Shown: positions 35,278-45,018, counted from the first letter of the stretch. The stretch: 64,000 nucleotides of DNA from an uncultured Pelagibacteraceae bacterium (GCA_902589175.1 CACIRX010000004.1:1-64000); one strand, 5' to 3'. Program-made: numbers and translations. Notes: generated by a model from the letters alone, not told the origin.

Positions 35278-35739
35278 ATGACTGAAAAAATCTCAGATGC
35301 TGAACTCATCAAGCTGTTTAATAAGAATAAATTATTCGATCTTTTTAATATGACTGTTCTTGAAGTTGATACCACAGCTGGCAATATCAAAGTAGAGTTT
35401 GATATTGATAAAAAATATTGCAATCCTGCAGGTGACGTCCAAGGAGGTATTGTTAGTGGAATGGTAGATGATGCAACTGCATTAGCTTTTATATTTCAAA
35501 ATCATTTCAAAAAAAGACCACCAACAATAGAATTAAAAACAAATTTTTTATATCCAACTAAACCGGGGAAAGTTATTGGATATGGGCGAGTGGTGAAATC
35601 CGGAAAAAATATTGTATTCTTGGAGGGTAGATTGGAGCAAAATAATAGGACTGTTGTTACCTCAACATCAACTTGTGTAAGTGTTGATATGCCTCAGGTT
35701 AATTTTAAAAAAATGATTGGAGATAATAATGAAAAATAA
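35278..35739 (+). CDS. PaaI-type hotdog thioesterase
   Basis: The 153-residue protein is a hotdog-fold thioesterase of the PaaI/YiiD group. It has CNPAGDVQGGIVSGMVDDATALAFIF near 46-71, where GGIVSGMVDDA matches the helix with the active-site Asp, PTIELKTNFLYPTKPGKVIGYGRVVKSGKNIVFLEG and a C-terminal TVVTSTSTCVSV strand. It likely hydrolyses an acyl-CoA thioester of unknown chain. It lies 5 bases after the HIT gene and overlaps the MDR reductase by 11 bases. Confidence 0.85.
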   Translation: MTEKISDAELIKLFNKNKLFDLFNMTVLEVDTTAGNIKVEFDIDKKYCNPAGDVQGGIVSGMVDDATALAFIFQNHFKKRPPTIELKTNFLYPTKPGKVIGYGRVVKSGKNIVFLEGRLEQNNRTVVTSTSTCVSVDMPQVNFKKMIGDNNEK

Positions 35740-36736
35740 ACAATGGATTTTAAAAAAATTTCCAGTTGGTGAAATTAGTGAAGGGGACTTAGTTTTGGAG
35801 GAAAATGAAGTTCCCAGTCTTTTAGATAGTCAAATTTTAATAAGAAACATATATCTCTCTTTAGATCCTGCAAACCGCGGATGGATGAGTGGACAAAAAT
35901 CTTATGTTGATGCGATGCAAACTGGAGACACCATGAGAGGTGGTACAATAGGCATAATCGAAGAGAGTAAAAATGAAAAATTTAAAAAAGGTGAAATTGT
36001 GAACTGTATGGGTGGATGGCAGCAATACTGTGTAAGTGATGGGAAAGGAGTAAGACAAATTCCTCAAGGAACTGGTTTTCCTCTTGATTGTTACATGAGT
36101 ATTTTAGGAATGACTGGCCTTACAGCTTACTTTGGTTTGCTTGATATTACTGATCCACAACCTGGCGAAACCTTAGTTGTTTCTGCAGCAGCTGGCGCCG
36201 TTGGGTCAATTGTATGTCAAATAGGAAAAATCAAAGGTTGCAGAGTAATTGGGATTGCAGGCTCAGACACAAAATGTAAATGGCTTGTAGATGAATTGGG
36301 GATTGATTCTGCTATTAATTATAAGTCTGAAAATCTTAGACAAAAATTAAAAGAAACTTGTCCTGATGGTATTGACATATATTTTGAAAATGTAGGTGGT
36401 AGTATTACTGAGGCAGTCTTAACTCGCATGAATATTAACGGTCGAATAAGCCTTTGTGGTCTGATTTCAGGATACAATGCCGAGTCAGTTGTACCAGGTC
36501 CAGCATGGGGAAATTTGCTAATAAAAAGAATAAAACTAAAAGGCTTTATTGTTTTTGACTATTTCAAAAGATATATGGAGGCATATCAAGATATAACTCA
36601 ATGGCTCAAAGACGATAAAATCAAATACAAAAATCATATCATTCCAGGTATCGAAAATGCAGGTAGTGCAATAAAAAAATTATTTTCTGGTGAAAATGAG
36701 GGTAAATTAATAATTAAAATATCTGAACCAAACTAA
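35729..36736 (+). CDS. NADP-dependent oxidoreductase, MDR superfamily (YncB/CurA/PTGR-like)
   Basis: The 335-residue zinc-free medium-chain reductase opens with WILKKFPVGEISEGDLVLEENEVP, has YLSLDPANRGWM near 48 and MRGGTIGIIEES near 74. Its NADP loop is LVVSAAAGAVGSIVCQIGKIKGCRVIGIAGSD (split around 153-184), followed by YFENVGGSITEAVL near 219. Relatives reduce alpha,beta-unsaturated ketones or aldehydes. The ATG at 35729, with a GGAG 7 bases upstream, is preferred over a TTG at 35717. The substrate is unknown. Confidence 0.9.
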   Translation: MKNKQWILKKFPVGEISEGDLVLEENEVPSLLDSQILIRNIYLSLDPANRGWMSGQKSYVDAMQTGDTMRGGTIGIIEESKNEKFKKGEIVNCMGGWQQYCVSDGKGVRQIPQGTGFPLDCYMSILGMTGLTAYFGLLDITDPQPGETLVVSAAAGAVGSIVCQIGKIKGCRVIGIAGSDTKCKWLVDELGIDSAINYKSENLRQKLKETCPDGIDIYFENVGGSITEAVLTRMNINGRISLCGLISGYNAESVVPGPAWGNLLIKRIKLKGFIVFDYFKRYMEAYQDITQWLKDDKIKYKNHIIPGIENAGSAIKKLFSGENEGKLIIKISEPN

Positions 36737-36745
36737 TATTTCATT

Positions 36746-37729
36746 ATGAAAAAAGTATTGATCTTTAGTAATGGAGAGCAAATAGGTGATGGAATATTAA
36801 AGCTTCAAATTGTAAATCAATTAAAAAACAGGTTTCCTGATTTTGAAATACATTGGATGACAGATAAGATATATACTGAATACAATGCAAGGTTAAAAAA
36901 ATATACGTCTGATTATATTGATAAAGTTTGGGAAAAAGCAAATCTTAACCCTTTCTTCTGGAAAAAAATTTCGCCAATGTACGACTTAGAGTCTGAGAAT
37001 TTTGATATAATTATTGACACCCAGAAGACCGTGATTAGAACAATGGCACTTCGTAGAATTAAAAATAAAAAATTTATATCATCCTCAGCTAACTGGTTTT
37101 TTTCTGATATCAGACCCAATAATATTTCTAAAAAAAGAAAATTTTATATTCAAAGCATAATTGAAATGCTTGATTTAGTCTCTAAGTTTAAAGACAGTAA
37201 TAAAAGCCACATCACAATCCCAAAAGAAATTGTTAATGAATTAAAAAAAATATTTTCTGCAAACAAAAAATATTTAGGAATATCGCCCGGTTCTAATACC
37301 CCAAAAAGAATTTGGTCATTTGAAAACTATATGAATGTAGCAAAATATTTTGAAGATAAAGGGTTTAATATTGTTTATTTTTTAGGTCCACAGGAAACGC
37401 ATATGAAAAAAGAAATAATTAAACAAATAAAAAACCCAATATTTCCAGAAGAAACTTTGAAAAATTATCTCGGATTAGAAGTAGTTATGGGTACTACAAA
37501 ATTTCTTGATATAGCAATTGCAAATGATAGTGGAACAGGTCAAATGCTATCAACAAATTTATGTCCATTATTAAAAATTTGTGGTCCGACAAGTGCTGTT
37601 AAGTTTTTAAACGATCAATTTGAAAATATTCATTTTATATCATCGGTAGATTTTGGAGGCAGTAATATTAATTTGATATCGCCGAACGATGTTATTAATA
37701 AAGTAAATAAAATTTTACAATCATCCTGA
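36746..37729 (+). CDS. Glycosyltransferase family 9 (heptosyltransferase-like) protein
   Basis: The 327-residue protein has the two-domain layout of ADP-heptose:LPS heptosyltransferases: an N-terminal VLIFSNGEQIGDGILKLQIVNQLKNRFPDFEIHWMTD, FDIIIDTQKTVIRTMALRRI near 84, then YLGISPGSNTPKRIWSFENYMNVAKYFEDKGFNIVYFLGPQE across 176-217. FLDIAIANDSGTGQMLSTN near 252 contains the donor-site 'NDSG.mh' pattern. The His of the usual GPxH start is missing and the first glycine loop is altered, so the sugar donor is uncertain. It may add a sugar to the LPS core. It meets the SDR gene tail to tail with a 9-base overlap. Confidence 0.75.
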   Translation: MKKVLIFSNGEQIGDGILKLQIVNQLKNRFPDFEIHWMTDKIYTEYNARLKKYTSDYIDKVWEKANLNPFFWKKISPMYDLESENFDIIIDTQKTVIRTMALRRIKNKKFISSSANWFFSDIRPNNISKKRKFYIQSIIEMLDLVSKFKDSNKSHITIPKEIVNELKKIFSANKKYLGISPGSNTPKRIWSFENYMNVAKYFEDKGFNIVYFLGPQETHMKKEIIKQIKNPIFPEETLKNYLGLEVVMGTTKFLDIAIANDSGTGQMLSTNLCPLLKICGPTSAVKFLNDQFENIHFISSVDFGGSNINLISPNDVINKVNKILQSS

Positions 37730-38566
37730 TCGACTTTTGATTAACCGATCTAAAATTCTGTCAGGCAATAACATAGGAAGAGTCCAGTACATCATTCTAC
37801 TAGGTGTAATGGCATACCTTGTTTTTCTGTTTGGATTATGTAGCGCATTAAAAACTAATTTTCCCACTTCTTCAGCCGGATAGGCAATCTTCTTAGCGTT
37901 TTTCATTCTTTTAGGTATTCCTTTCACATCGTTTGCATAATCAGTTTTTTTGAGGCTTTGTATGAATTTTTTGTCAATTTTGTCAAAAATTTCGGTTTTT
38001 ATTGGACCTGGTCCAATAACCACTACATCCACTCCGTACCTCATCAACTCTCTTCTTAAACTATGACTTAAGCCTTCCAATCCAAATTTAGATGCAGTAT
38101 ATGCTCCAACACCAGGCATACCAATTTTTCCAGAAATCGAACTTATATTGAAAATGACACCCTTCTTCGAACTATTATTTTTTTCTGCTCCACATAATGG
38201 TGCAAAATATTTTATGACTCTAAATGCGCCATTTAAATTAATATCAATTTGTTTTTCAAAATCTTTCACTTTTTGATGCAATAGAGGGCCAGATATTGCT
38301 ACACCTGCGTTATTGACCAAAGCAAGAAGGTTCGAATTTTTAAGATCCTTTTTCAAAAATGCGACTGCCTTTTTTAGCTGAGCTTCTTTTGTTACATCAA
38401 AGATTAAAGGTGTAAAATTATCTTTATAAATTTTTTTTAATCTGCTTGCATCTTTTGAATTACGAACACTTCCATAAACATGAAAACCGTTTTTTACAAA
38501 ATAACTGAGTGTTCCTAGTCCAATACCAGTAGAGACACCTGTGATCATAATAGATTTTTTACTCAT
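37721..38566 (-). CDS. Short-chain dehydrogenase/reductase
   Basis: The 281-residue classical SDR has the cofactor motif MITGVSTGIGLGTL near residue 7, NNAGVAISGPL near 88, the catalytic Ser in FNISSISGKIGMPGVGAYTASKFGLEGL with Tyr-X3-Lys (YTASK), and GPGPIKTEIFDKI. The C-terminus is longer than the usual 250 residues and basic (TLPMLLPDRILDRLIKSRSG), which may contact the membrane. Substrate unknown. ATGA overlap with the PfkB kinase gene upstream suggests one transcript. Confidence 0.88.
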   Translation of the reverse strand: MSKKSIMITGVSTGIGLGTLSYFVKNGFHVYGSVRNSKDASRLKKIYKDNFTPLIFDVTKEAQLKKAVAFLKKDLKNSNLLALVNNAGVAISGPLLHQKVKDFEKQIDINLNGAFRVIKYFAPLCGAEKNNSSKKGVIFNISSISGKIGMPGVGAYTASKFGLEGLSHSLRRELMRYGVDVVVIGPGPIKTEIFDKIDKKFIQSLKKTDYANDVKGIPKRMKNAKKIAYPAEEVGKLVFNALHNPNRKTRYAITPSRMMYWTLPMLLPDRILDRLIKSRSG

Positions 38567-39516
38567 AGTCTTGCCCCATAAATTTGAATTATTTTTGAGG
38601 CGAATATTACACCCTCATTTCCACATTGCTCTAAATTTTCACCATTAATGTATCCAAGTAAGAAGCCTGCAGCAAATAAATCTCCTGCCCCAGTAGTGTC
38701 GACTAAATTCTCAATTTGCTGAGCTTTTATATTAACACATTGATCTTTATGAACGATCATCGCACCTTTTTCACCAAGTGTGATAGCAAATATTTTATCA
38801 TGCTGACTTATAATTTCGAGACAATCATCAAGACTATCCTTTTGATAAAGCGATTTAATTTCCTCTTCATTTGCAAAAATTATATCAGCTTCATTATTAA
38901 CTAGATTTAAAAAACTTTCTCTAAATCGTTCAATGCAAAAAACATCAGACACACTAAATGCAACTAACCTGTTTGCCTCTTTAGAAATTTTTATTGCTTT
39001 TTTAATTGCATCTTGCGCATCATCAAGATCCCAAAGGTATCCTTCAAGATAAGTAATTTTTGACTGTGCTATAACATCTTCATTAATATCATTTGATTTT
39101 AGTTTTTGAGAAATTCCTAAGTATGTACTCATTGTTCGTTGTGCATCTGGCGTTACCATTACTAGACATCTTCCAGTTTCACTTTCATCTGATCGGGCCT
39201 GATTTGCAAAAACAACTTTTTCTTTTTCAAGACCTCGAATGAACGAATTTCCAACTTCGTCTTTACCTACTTTGCCGATGAAAGCAGATTTGATATTATT
39301 TTGAGCCAATGCAACGATAGAGTTTGCGACTGATCCTCCAGAGACATTAGCTTTTATCTCAATTTTGTTTGATAGGGATTTGATAGTATCTAAATCTACA
39401 AGTGACATAAGCCCTTTTCTTAGCTCTTGTTGATTTATAAATTCATCATTGACATCGGTGATTACATCTACGATTGCATTTCCTATACCAACAATGTCAA
39501 ATTCTTGACTCACCAT
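38563..39516 (-). CDS. PfkB family carbohydrate/nucleoside kinase (adenosine kinase-like)
   Basis: The 317-residue ribokinase-fold protein has FDIVGIGNAIVDVITDV at the start, SGGSVANSIVALAQN near 60, GKVGKDEVGNSFIRGLE near 79, the ATRCLVMVTPDAQRTMSTYLG-like segment ETGRCLVMVTPDAQRTMSTY, and the anion-hole/catalytic-base motif DTTGAGDLFAAGFLLGYING near 267. The pattern is closest to adenosine kinase and related sugar kinases of alphaproteobacteria. The ATG at 39516 is preferred over a TTG at 39528, and it overlaps the following SDR gene's end by 7 bases. Confidence 0.9.
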   Translation of the reverse strand: MVSQEFDIVGIGNAIVDVITDVNDEFINQQELRKGLMSLVDLDTIKSLSNKIEIKANVSGGSVANSIVALAQNNIKSAFIGKVGKDEVGNSFIRGLEKEKVVFANQARSDESETGRCLVMVTPDAQRTMSTYLGISQKLKSNDINEDVIAQSKITYLEGYLWDLDDAQDAIKKAIKISKEANRLVAFSVSDVFCIERFRESFLNLVNNEADIIFANEEEIKSLYQKDSLDDCLEIISQHDKIFAITLGEKGAMIVHKDQCVNIKAQQIENLVDTTGAGDLFAAGFLLGYINGENLEQCGNEGVIFASKIIQIYGARL

Positions 39517-40241
39517 GTCTCCACCCAAGGACGTAAATCTAACTCAAACGTCCACGCATTTTTTGGTTGATTATGTATCATCAAGTAGTTTTGCGCAATA
39601 TCATCTGGCTTCATCAAACCATCAATTTTTTTCTTTTCTTTAACATACTCAGGAAAAAGCTTATTCACCCACGGCGTATCAATTGCTCCGTCTACAATAA
39701 CATGAGCGACATGAATACCTTTTGGCGCTAATTCTTTCGCCATACTTTGTGCCAAAGCTCTTTTCGCTTGTTTAGCACCGGAGAATGCAGCAAATCCTTC
39801 TTTACCTCTTATACTGGCCGTCGCGCCAGTAAATATGATTGTCCCTTTTTTTCTTGGTATCATTTTTCTTGTTACTTCTCTTCCCATTAAAAAAGCTCCA
39901 AAAGTCGCCATTTCCCATACTTTATAATATTTTTTTGAGGTTGTTTCTAAAATGTTGAAACGAATGTTGGCTCCAATGTTGTATACGGCCACATTAATTT
40001 CACCAATTTCTGTTTCAATCTTATTAATAAAGTTAATTACATCTTCTTCTTTTCTTGCGTCTAAACTATATGCGAAACACTTTCCGCCGTTTTTTTCTAT
40101 TTCTTCTTTAAGTGGCGATAATTGATCCCCGTTCCTTCTAGCAACTACAGTAATGAAGTTATTTTTTGCAAATACTCTCGCTACCGCAGAACCAAGGCTG
40201 TCACCCGCGCCGATAATGAGTGCTACTTCTTTATTAATCAT
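39510..40241 (-). CDS. Atypical short-chain dehydrogenase with Phe in place of the catalytic Tyr
   Basis: The 243-residue protein has a Rossmann start with VALIIGAGDSLGSAVARVFAKNNF, SLDARKEEDV near 59, YNIGANIRFNI near 87, and IIFTGATASIRGKEGFAAFSGAKQAKRALAQ near 135-165. The usual YxxxK is FSGAK here (Phe153, Lys157), so the proton-donating Tyr is lost while Ser143 and Lys remain. LAPKGIHVAHVIVDGAIDTPWV follows. A group of SDRs with FxxxK and this IHVAHV segment is found in many proteobacteria; the activity is not known. The ATG at 40241 is chosen over a TTG at 40262. Confidence 0.82.
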   Translation of the reverse strand: MINKEVALIIGAGDSLGSAVARVFAKNNFITVVARRNGDQLSPLKEEIEKNGGKCFAYSLDARKEEDVINFINKIETEIGEINVAVYNIGANIRFNILETTSKKYYKVWEMATFGAFLMGREVTRKMIPRKKGTIIFTGATASIRGKEGFAAFSGAKQAKRALAQSMAKELAPKGIHVAHVIVDGAIDTPWVNKLFPEYVKEKKKIDGLMKPDDIAQNYLMIHNQPKNAWTFELDLRPWVETW

Positions 40242-40300
40242 AATGAATAAAGTTATCAGCAAACAATAGACAGTTAAAGGTGTTTTATTTTTATAACCAT

Positions 40301-40954
40301 TTATGCTTTTTTTGTTTTAATTGGCTTTTTTCTAGTTGGATAACAAGTTTTACATATTTTACACCCTATTCCAAAACAACTTCGAGCTTCACAATATTCC
40401 CTTCCATAAAATATTATTTGTAAATGTAACTTGTTCCATAGTTTTTCAGGAAATATTTTTTTTAAATCATGTTCAGTTTGCTTTACACTTTTACCATTTG
40501 TTAACCCCCATCTTTGGGCAAGTCGATGAATATGAGTATCAACAGGAAATGCTGGGTGACCAAAACCCTGTGACATTACAACACTAGCTGTTTTATGCCC
40601 TACTCCAGGAAGCGCCTCTAGATCTTCAAAGGTTTCTGGAACCTCACCACTATAATTTTTCATTAATATTTTTGACAGCTTTGAGATGGCTTTTGATTTT
40701 TGTGGAGCAAGACCACAGGGTCTAACAATATTATAAATGGTTTTGACCGGCAGCTTCTCCATTTTCGCAGGATTATTTGCTTTCTTAAAAAGCAAAGGAG
40801 TTACTTCATTGACTCTTTTATCCGTACACTGCGCACTTAGAAGAACAGAAATTAATAATTCAAAATTATTTTTATGATTTAGCGGAATTGGGGTTTCGGG
40901 ATAAATTTTATTTAAAATACTAATAATTTTTTTTGCCTTATCAGCCTTTAACAT
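40301..40954 (-). CDS. nth: Endonuclease III
   Basis: The 217-residue DNA glycosylase/AP lyase removes oxidised pyrimidines. It has LLSAQCTDKRVNEVTPLLF near 36-54, the helix-hairpin-helix LEALPGVGHKTASVVM near 112-127 with the catalytic Lys, and the catalytic Asp in FPVDTHIHRLAQRWGL. The iron-sulfur region near the C-terminus reads YCEARSCFGIGCKICKTC. Its cysteine spacing (X4, X4, X2, X2) differs from the canonical C-X6-C-X2-C-X5-C, so cluster binding is uncertain. The basic tail KKPIKTKKA may aid DNA binding. dapB lies upstream on the same strand (17 bases away). Confidence 0.93.
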   Translation of the reverse strand: MLKADKAKKIISILNKIYPETPIPLNHKNNFELLISVLLSAQCTDKRVNEVTPLLFKKANNPAKMEKLPVKTIYNIVRPCGLAPQKSKAISKLSKILMKNYSGEVPETFEDLEALPGVGHKTASVVMSQGFGHPAFPVDTHIHRLAQRWGLTNGKSVKQTEHDLKKIFPEKLWNKLHLQIIFYGREYCEARSCFGIGCKICKTCYPTRKKPIKTKKA

Positions 40955-40971
40955 TATGGTTCTTTTCCAAC

Positions 40972-41781
40972 CTAATTTATATTTAGCACATCCGACATGT
41001 CAAATAGGCCAGGTTTTTTGTTTATGCCCCATTTCACAGCTTGTATTGCTCCGTTAGCAAAAATACCCCTATCTTTCGCCGTATGCTTGATAGTAATATT
41101 CTCATCCCTGCTTGAAAAAATAATTTCGTGATCACCAATTACTTCACCTTTGCGGAAGGATGAGACTACAATTTTATCTTTAGTACTTTTAGCCTTTCTA
41201 TTTAGACGAGAGATTTTTTTTATATTTTCAAATTTTTTATTTTTACCTTCTGCTGCAGCTTGCCCCATCATTACTGCAGTGCCTGAAGGTGCATCAATCT
41301 TATGTCGATGATGTGTTTCGTTTATTATTGTGTCAAAATCATTTTTTAAACTTGAGGAACTTATTTTAATTAATTTATTTATTAGGTTTATACCTAAACT
41401 CATATTACCTGATTTTATGATTGTTGCATGCTGCGCAGCGAGTTTAATTTTTTTTAATTGAGAGCTATTAAAACCTGTAGTTCCAATTATATGTACTATT
41501 CTTGCTTGAGCTGCATATTTTGTATGTATCAAAGTTGCTTCAGGAGTTGTGAAGTCAATAACAGCGTCAGTTTTAGCAAATAATGGAATTATATTATCTG
41601 TGACTTTAATTTTTAATTTTTTCGTTTTGAGTAATCGACCTAAATCCTTGCCAATAGCTTTATGCCCACTTCTCTCGGTTGCACCATACAAAACAAGTGA
41701 TTTATCTTTCAAAACTCTTTTAGCGATTTGCATTCCCATGCGTCCGGTTACGCCAGTTATGACAATTTTTATTTTTTTCAT
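40972..41781 (-). CDS. dapB: 4-hydroxy-tetrahydrodipicolinate reductase
   Basis: The 269-residue enzyme reduces the product of DapA in lysine and diaminopimelate synthesis. It has the NAD(P)H loop VITGVTGRMGMQIAK at 6-20, VIDFTTPEATLIH near 94, IIGTTGFNSSQL, SGNMSLGINLINKL, and the active site INETHHRHKIDAPSGTAVMMG near 153-173. The C-terminal KHTAKDRGIFANGAIQAVKW is also typical. It lies 39 bases after dnaJ on the same strand, the usual dnaK-dnaJ-dapB order of alphaproteobacteria, and nth follows. Confidence 0.96.
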   Translation of the reverse strand: MKKIKIVITGVTGRMGMQIAKRVLKDKSLVLYGATERSGHKAIGKDLGRLLKTKKLKIKVTDNIIPLFAKTDAVIDFTTPEATLIHTKYAAQARIVHIIGTTGFNSSQLKKIKLAAQHATIIKSGNMSLGINLINKLIKISSSSLKNDFDTIINETHHRHKIDAPSGTAVMMGQAAAEGKNKKFENIKKISRLNRKAKSTKDKIVVSSFRKGEVIGDHEIIFSSRDENITIKHTAKDRGIFANGAIQAVKWGINKKPGLFDMSDVLNIN

Positions 41782-41820
41782 TAATTTAGGATAATCGAAA
41801 TAATTGAAAAAGTAAGTTTT

Positions 41821-42957
41821 TTAAGCTTTTGTTTTCCAAAAATCCTTAGCTTTTTTAAAAAATGCCGATGCTAAAGGACTCTCATTTTGATCACGGGTTT
41901 CTTGAAAGGATTTCAATATTTCAATTTGCTTCTTACTTAAATTTACTGGTGTTTCAACTTTTGCTTGAATGTACAAATCACCTAAATAACCGTTGCGAAC
42001 ATTAGGCATGCCTTTTGATTTTAATCTGAATTGATCACCAGATTGAGTACCTTGAGGAATTTTTAGTCTTGCTTTACCGCCATCTATTGTCGGTATGTCA
42101 ATAGCGCCGCCAACAGCAGCATCGACCATAGATATTGGGACCTCAGCAAATAAATTTTCATTCTCACGAGCAAATATTTCGTGTTCATTTACATTTACAA
42201 ATATATACAAGTCCCCCTGCTGTCCGCCGTTTAGACCCGCTTCGCCTTCTCCAGATAGTCTTATTCTAGAACCGTCATCAACGCCTTTTGGTATTTTTAC
42301 CATCAAACTCTTTGTTTTCTGCGTTCTTCCAGATCCGTTACATGGTCTGCATGGATCTGAAATAGTTGAACCACTTCCCTGACAGGTTGGGCAAGTTTGT
42401 TGAATTGAAAAAAACCCCTGTTGCGAGCGAATCTGCCCTCTTCCTCCACATGACTGACAAGTTACTGGCTGACTTCCTTGAGATGCACCAGAACCTGAAC
42501 AAGAGTCGCATTGAATTTGAGTTGGAATTTTTACTTTAAATTTTTTACCATTAAACGCTTCTTCAAGACTAACAGTAATATCATATCTTAAGTCTGAGCC
42601 ACGATTATTTGTTTTTCTTCTACGATTTCCTCCGCCACCAAAAAAGGATGAGTCTCCAAAAAAATCTTCAAAAATATCTTGGAAAGCTGATGAATTAAAA
42701 TCAAAACCAAAACCACCCTGACCTGTATTACCATCCACCGCCGCATGACCAAACTGATCGTAAGCAGAACGTTTTTCTTTATCGTGAAGTATAGCGTATG
42801 CTTCACTAGCTTCTTTGAATTTAACTTCTGCATCGGCATCACCCTGATTACGGTCAGGATGATATTTCATTGCTAATTTTCTATAGGCTTTTTTTATTTC
42901 AGAATCATCAGCCGACTTGGAAACGCCAAGAACTTCATAATAGTCTCTTTTTGACAT
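41821..42957 (-). CDS. dnaJ: Chaperone protein DnaJ
   Basis: The 378-residue DnaJ has a J domain ([30 protein letters not shown] in KYHPDRNQ near 33) and a G/F region including [18 protein letters not shown] and FGGGGNRRR. Four CxxCxGxG zinc repeats lie at about 151-212 ([32 protein letters not shown]), and the client-binding C-terminal domains follow ([37 protein letters not shown]). It delivers clients to DnaK and stimulates its ATPase. It starts 12 bases after dnaK ends. Confidence 0.97.
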   Translation of the reverse strand: MSKRDYYEVLGVSKSADDSEIKKAYRKLAMKYHPDRNQGDADAEVKFKEASEAYAILHDKEKRSAYDQFGHAAVDGNTGQGGFGFDFNSSAFQDIFEDFFGDSSFFGGGGNRRRKTNNRGSDLRYDITVSLEEAFNGKKFKVKIPTQIQCDSCSGSGASQGSQPVTCQSCGGRGQIRSQQGFFSIQQTCPTCQGSGSTISDPCRPCNGSGRTQKTKSLMVKIPKGVDDGSRIRLSGEGEAGLNGGQQGDLYIFVNVNEHEIFARENENLFAEVPISMVDAAVGGAIDIPTIDGGKARLKIPQGTQSGDQFRLKSKGMPNVRNGYLGDLYIQAKVETPVNLSKKQIEILKSFQETRDQNESPLASAFFKKAKDFWKTKA

Positions 42958-42969
42958 AAGCTTACCCGC

Positions 42970-44895
42970 TTACGATTGCTTATTATCTTCTTTGACTTCC
43001 TCGAATTCAGCATCAACAACTTTCTCATTTTTCTGGTCAGATCCAACATCTGTATTGTCAGACTGCTCGTTTGGGTTAGGAGCATCTTGTTGTTGAGCCT
43101 TGTACATTGCTTCACCTAATTTCATAGATGATTGAGTTAATGCTTCAAGTCCACTTTTAATCTTGTCTGGGTCATCTGAAGCAACAGCTTCTTTTAAAGC
43201 CTTAATATCGTTTTCAATTGCGTTTTTTTCTTGCTCAGAGACCTTATCACCAAATTCTTTCAGATTTTTTTCTGCAGAGTGTATCATTGTGTCTGCTTGG
43301 TTTTTGACATCAACCCCTTCTCGCTTTTTCTTATCCGCTTCCGCGTTGGCTTCAGCTTCCTTGACCATTTTGTCGATCTCTTCTTCACTCAAACCACCCG
43401 ATGCTTGTATTTTAATTTGTTGTTCTTTTCCTGTGCCTTTATCTTTTGCAGACACATTTACAATTCCATTAGCGTCAATATCAAATGTTACTTCAATTTG
43501 AGGAACACCCCTAGGCGCAGGTGGAATACCTACTAAGTCAAAGTTTCCAAGCAATTTATTATCTGCAGCCATTTCCCTCTCACCCTGGCATACTCGTATT
43601 GTTACAGCAGTTTGATTGTCATCAGCAGTTGAAAATACCTGACTTTTCTTTGTCGGAATTGTTGTATTTTTATCAATTAATTTTGTGAAAACACCTCCAA
43701 GTGTTTCAATACCAAGAGATAGAGGTGTAACATCAAGCAATAATACATCCTTAACATCACCTTGAAGAATACCAGCTTGAATAGCTGCACCTTGTGCAAC
43801 AACTTCATCTGGGTTCACTCCTTTATTCGGTTCTTTACCAAAAAAGTTTTTAACAGTTTCTATAACTTTTGGCATTCTTGTCATACCACCAACCAAGACT
43901 ACCTCGTCAATTTCACCCGCACTCAATCCAGCATCCTTGAGAGCGGCATCACATGGTTTAATTGTTTTTTCAATTAAATCATCAACAAGTGTTTCAAGCT
44001 TTGCTCTTGTTACTTTAATATTTAAATGCTTGGGGCCTGATTGATCAGCCGTAATAAATGGTAAATTAATTTCTGTTTGAGATGTTGAAGATAATTCAAT
44101 CTTAGCCTTCTCAGCAGATTCTTTTAATCTTTGAAGAGCTAACTTATCTTGAGTAAGGTCAATATTATTTTCTTTTTTAAATTCTTCAGCAAGATAATTT
44201 AAGAGACGAGTGTCAAAATCCTCACCGCCTAAAAACGTATCACCATTAGTTGATTTAACTTCAAAGACTCCATCGCCAATTTCTAGAATTGAAATATCAA
44301 AAGTACCACCACCTAAATCATATACAGCAATTGTTTTGCCATCTTTCTTATCTAAACCATATGCTAATGCAGCAGCAGTTGGCTCATTGACTATTCTTTC
44401 AACCTCAAGTCCAGCTATTTTACCAGCATCTTTAGTGGCTTGTCTTTGAGCATCGTTAAAGTAAGCAGGGACCGTGATGACTGCTTTATCAACTTTTTCT
44501 CCTAAATACCTTTCTGCATCTTCTTTTAATTTTTGAAGTACAAAAGCAGAAATTTGAGATGGTGAATATTTTTCAGATCCTGACTCTACCCATGCGTCAC
44601 CATTTTCAGATTTAATGATTTTAAAAGGCACCATGTCAGCATCTTTTTTGACCATTGGATCTTCGAAAGACCTGCCAATAAGTCTCTTAATCGCAAAAAA
44701 TGTATTTTCAGGATTCGTTACGCCTTGCCTTTTTGCTGGTTGTCCAACTAACTTTTCTTCATCACTTCCAAAACTTATAATTGAGGGCGTAGTTCTAGAT
44801 CCTTCAGCATTTTCAATAACCTTAGGGTCCTTACCATCCATTATTGAGATGCAACTATTTGTGGTCCCTAAATCTATTCCTATTACTTTTGCCAT
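42970..44895 (-). CDS. dnaK: Molecular chaperone DnaK (Hsp70)
   Basis: The 641-residue Hsp70 has [17 protein letters not shown] at the start, [21 protein letters not shown] near 136, [13 protein letters not shown] near 170, [15 protein letters not shown] near 192 and [13 protein letters not shown] near 334. The interdomain linker [12 protein letters not shown] is near 387, the substrate-binding domain follows, and the tail ends in the acidic [15 protein letters not shown]. It refolds and holds proteins with DnaJ and GrpE, which flank it here. Its ATG has a good AAGGAT Shine-Dalgarno. Confidence 0.98.
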   Translation of the reverse strand: MAKVIGIDLGTTNSCISIMDGKDPKVIENAEGSRTTPSIISFGSDEEKLVGQPAKRQGVTNPENTFFAIKRLIGRSFEDPMVKKDADMVPFKIIKSENGDAWVESGSEKYSPSQISAFVLQKLKEDAERYLGEKVDKAVITVPAYFNDAQRQATKDAGKIAGLEVERIVNEPTAAALAYGLDKKDGKTIAVYDLGGGTFDISILEIGDGVFEVKSTNGDTFLGGEDFDTRLLNYLAEEFKKENNIDLTQDKLALQRLKESAEKAKIELSSTSQTEINLPFITADQSGPKHLNIKVTRAKLETLVDDLIEKTIKPCDAALKDAGLSAGEIDEVVLVGGMTRMPKVIETVKNFFGKEPNKGVNPDEVVAQGAAIQAGILQGDVKDVLLLDVTPLSLGIETLGGVFTKLIDKNTTIPTKKSQVFSTADDNQTAVTIRVCQGEREMAADNKLLGNFDLVGIPPAPRGVPQIEVTFDIDANGIVNVSAKDKGTGKEQQIKIQASGGLSEEEIDKMVKEAEANAEADKKKREGVDVKNQADTMIHSAEKNLKEFGDKVSEQEKNAIENDIKALKEAVASDDPDKIKSGLEALTQSSMKLGEAMYKAQQQDAPNPNEQSDNTDVGSDQKNEKVVDAEFEEVKEDNKQS

Positions 44896-44924
44896 ATCCT
44901 TATTCTGAATTATTATTTATTCTA

Positions 44925-44956
44925 TATATGGGTAGTTGATTTTGCAGTACAACCCC
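44925..44956 (-). promoter_or_regulatory. Candidate heat-shock-type promoter of dnaK
   Basis: On the minus strand GGGGTTG (complement of 44950-44956) is followed after 17 bases by CCCATATA (complement of 44925-44932). The second element fits the sigma32 -10 (CCCCATNT) and the first overlaps a GTTGTA version of the CTTGAA -35 core. A start near 44918 would leave a leader of about 23 bases with the AAGGAT ribosome site. The same two elements precede hslV. Confidence 0.45.
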
Positions 44957-45018
44957 TTGCTTAAAAAAAGAGTAAAATGAGATTGTAAATTATTATTATA
45001 CTATCCTATTGAATTTAT

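Noticed and set aside
43163..43536. Open frames antisense to dnaK, dnaJ, grpE and hslU.
   Set aside because: They are long only because of codon bias in highly expressed genes on the other strand. They show no domain, start context or conservation pattern.
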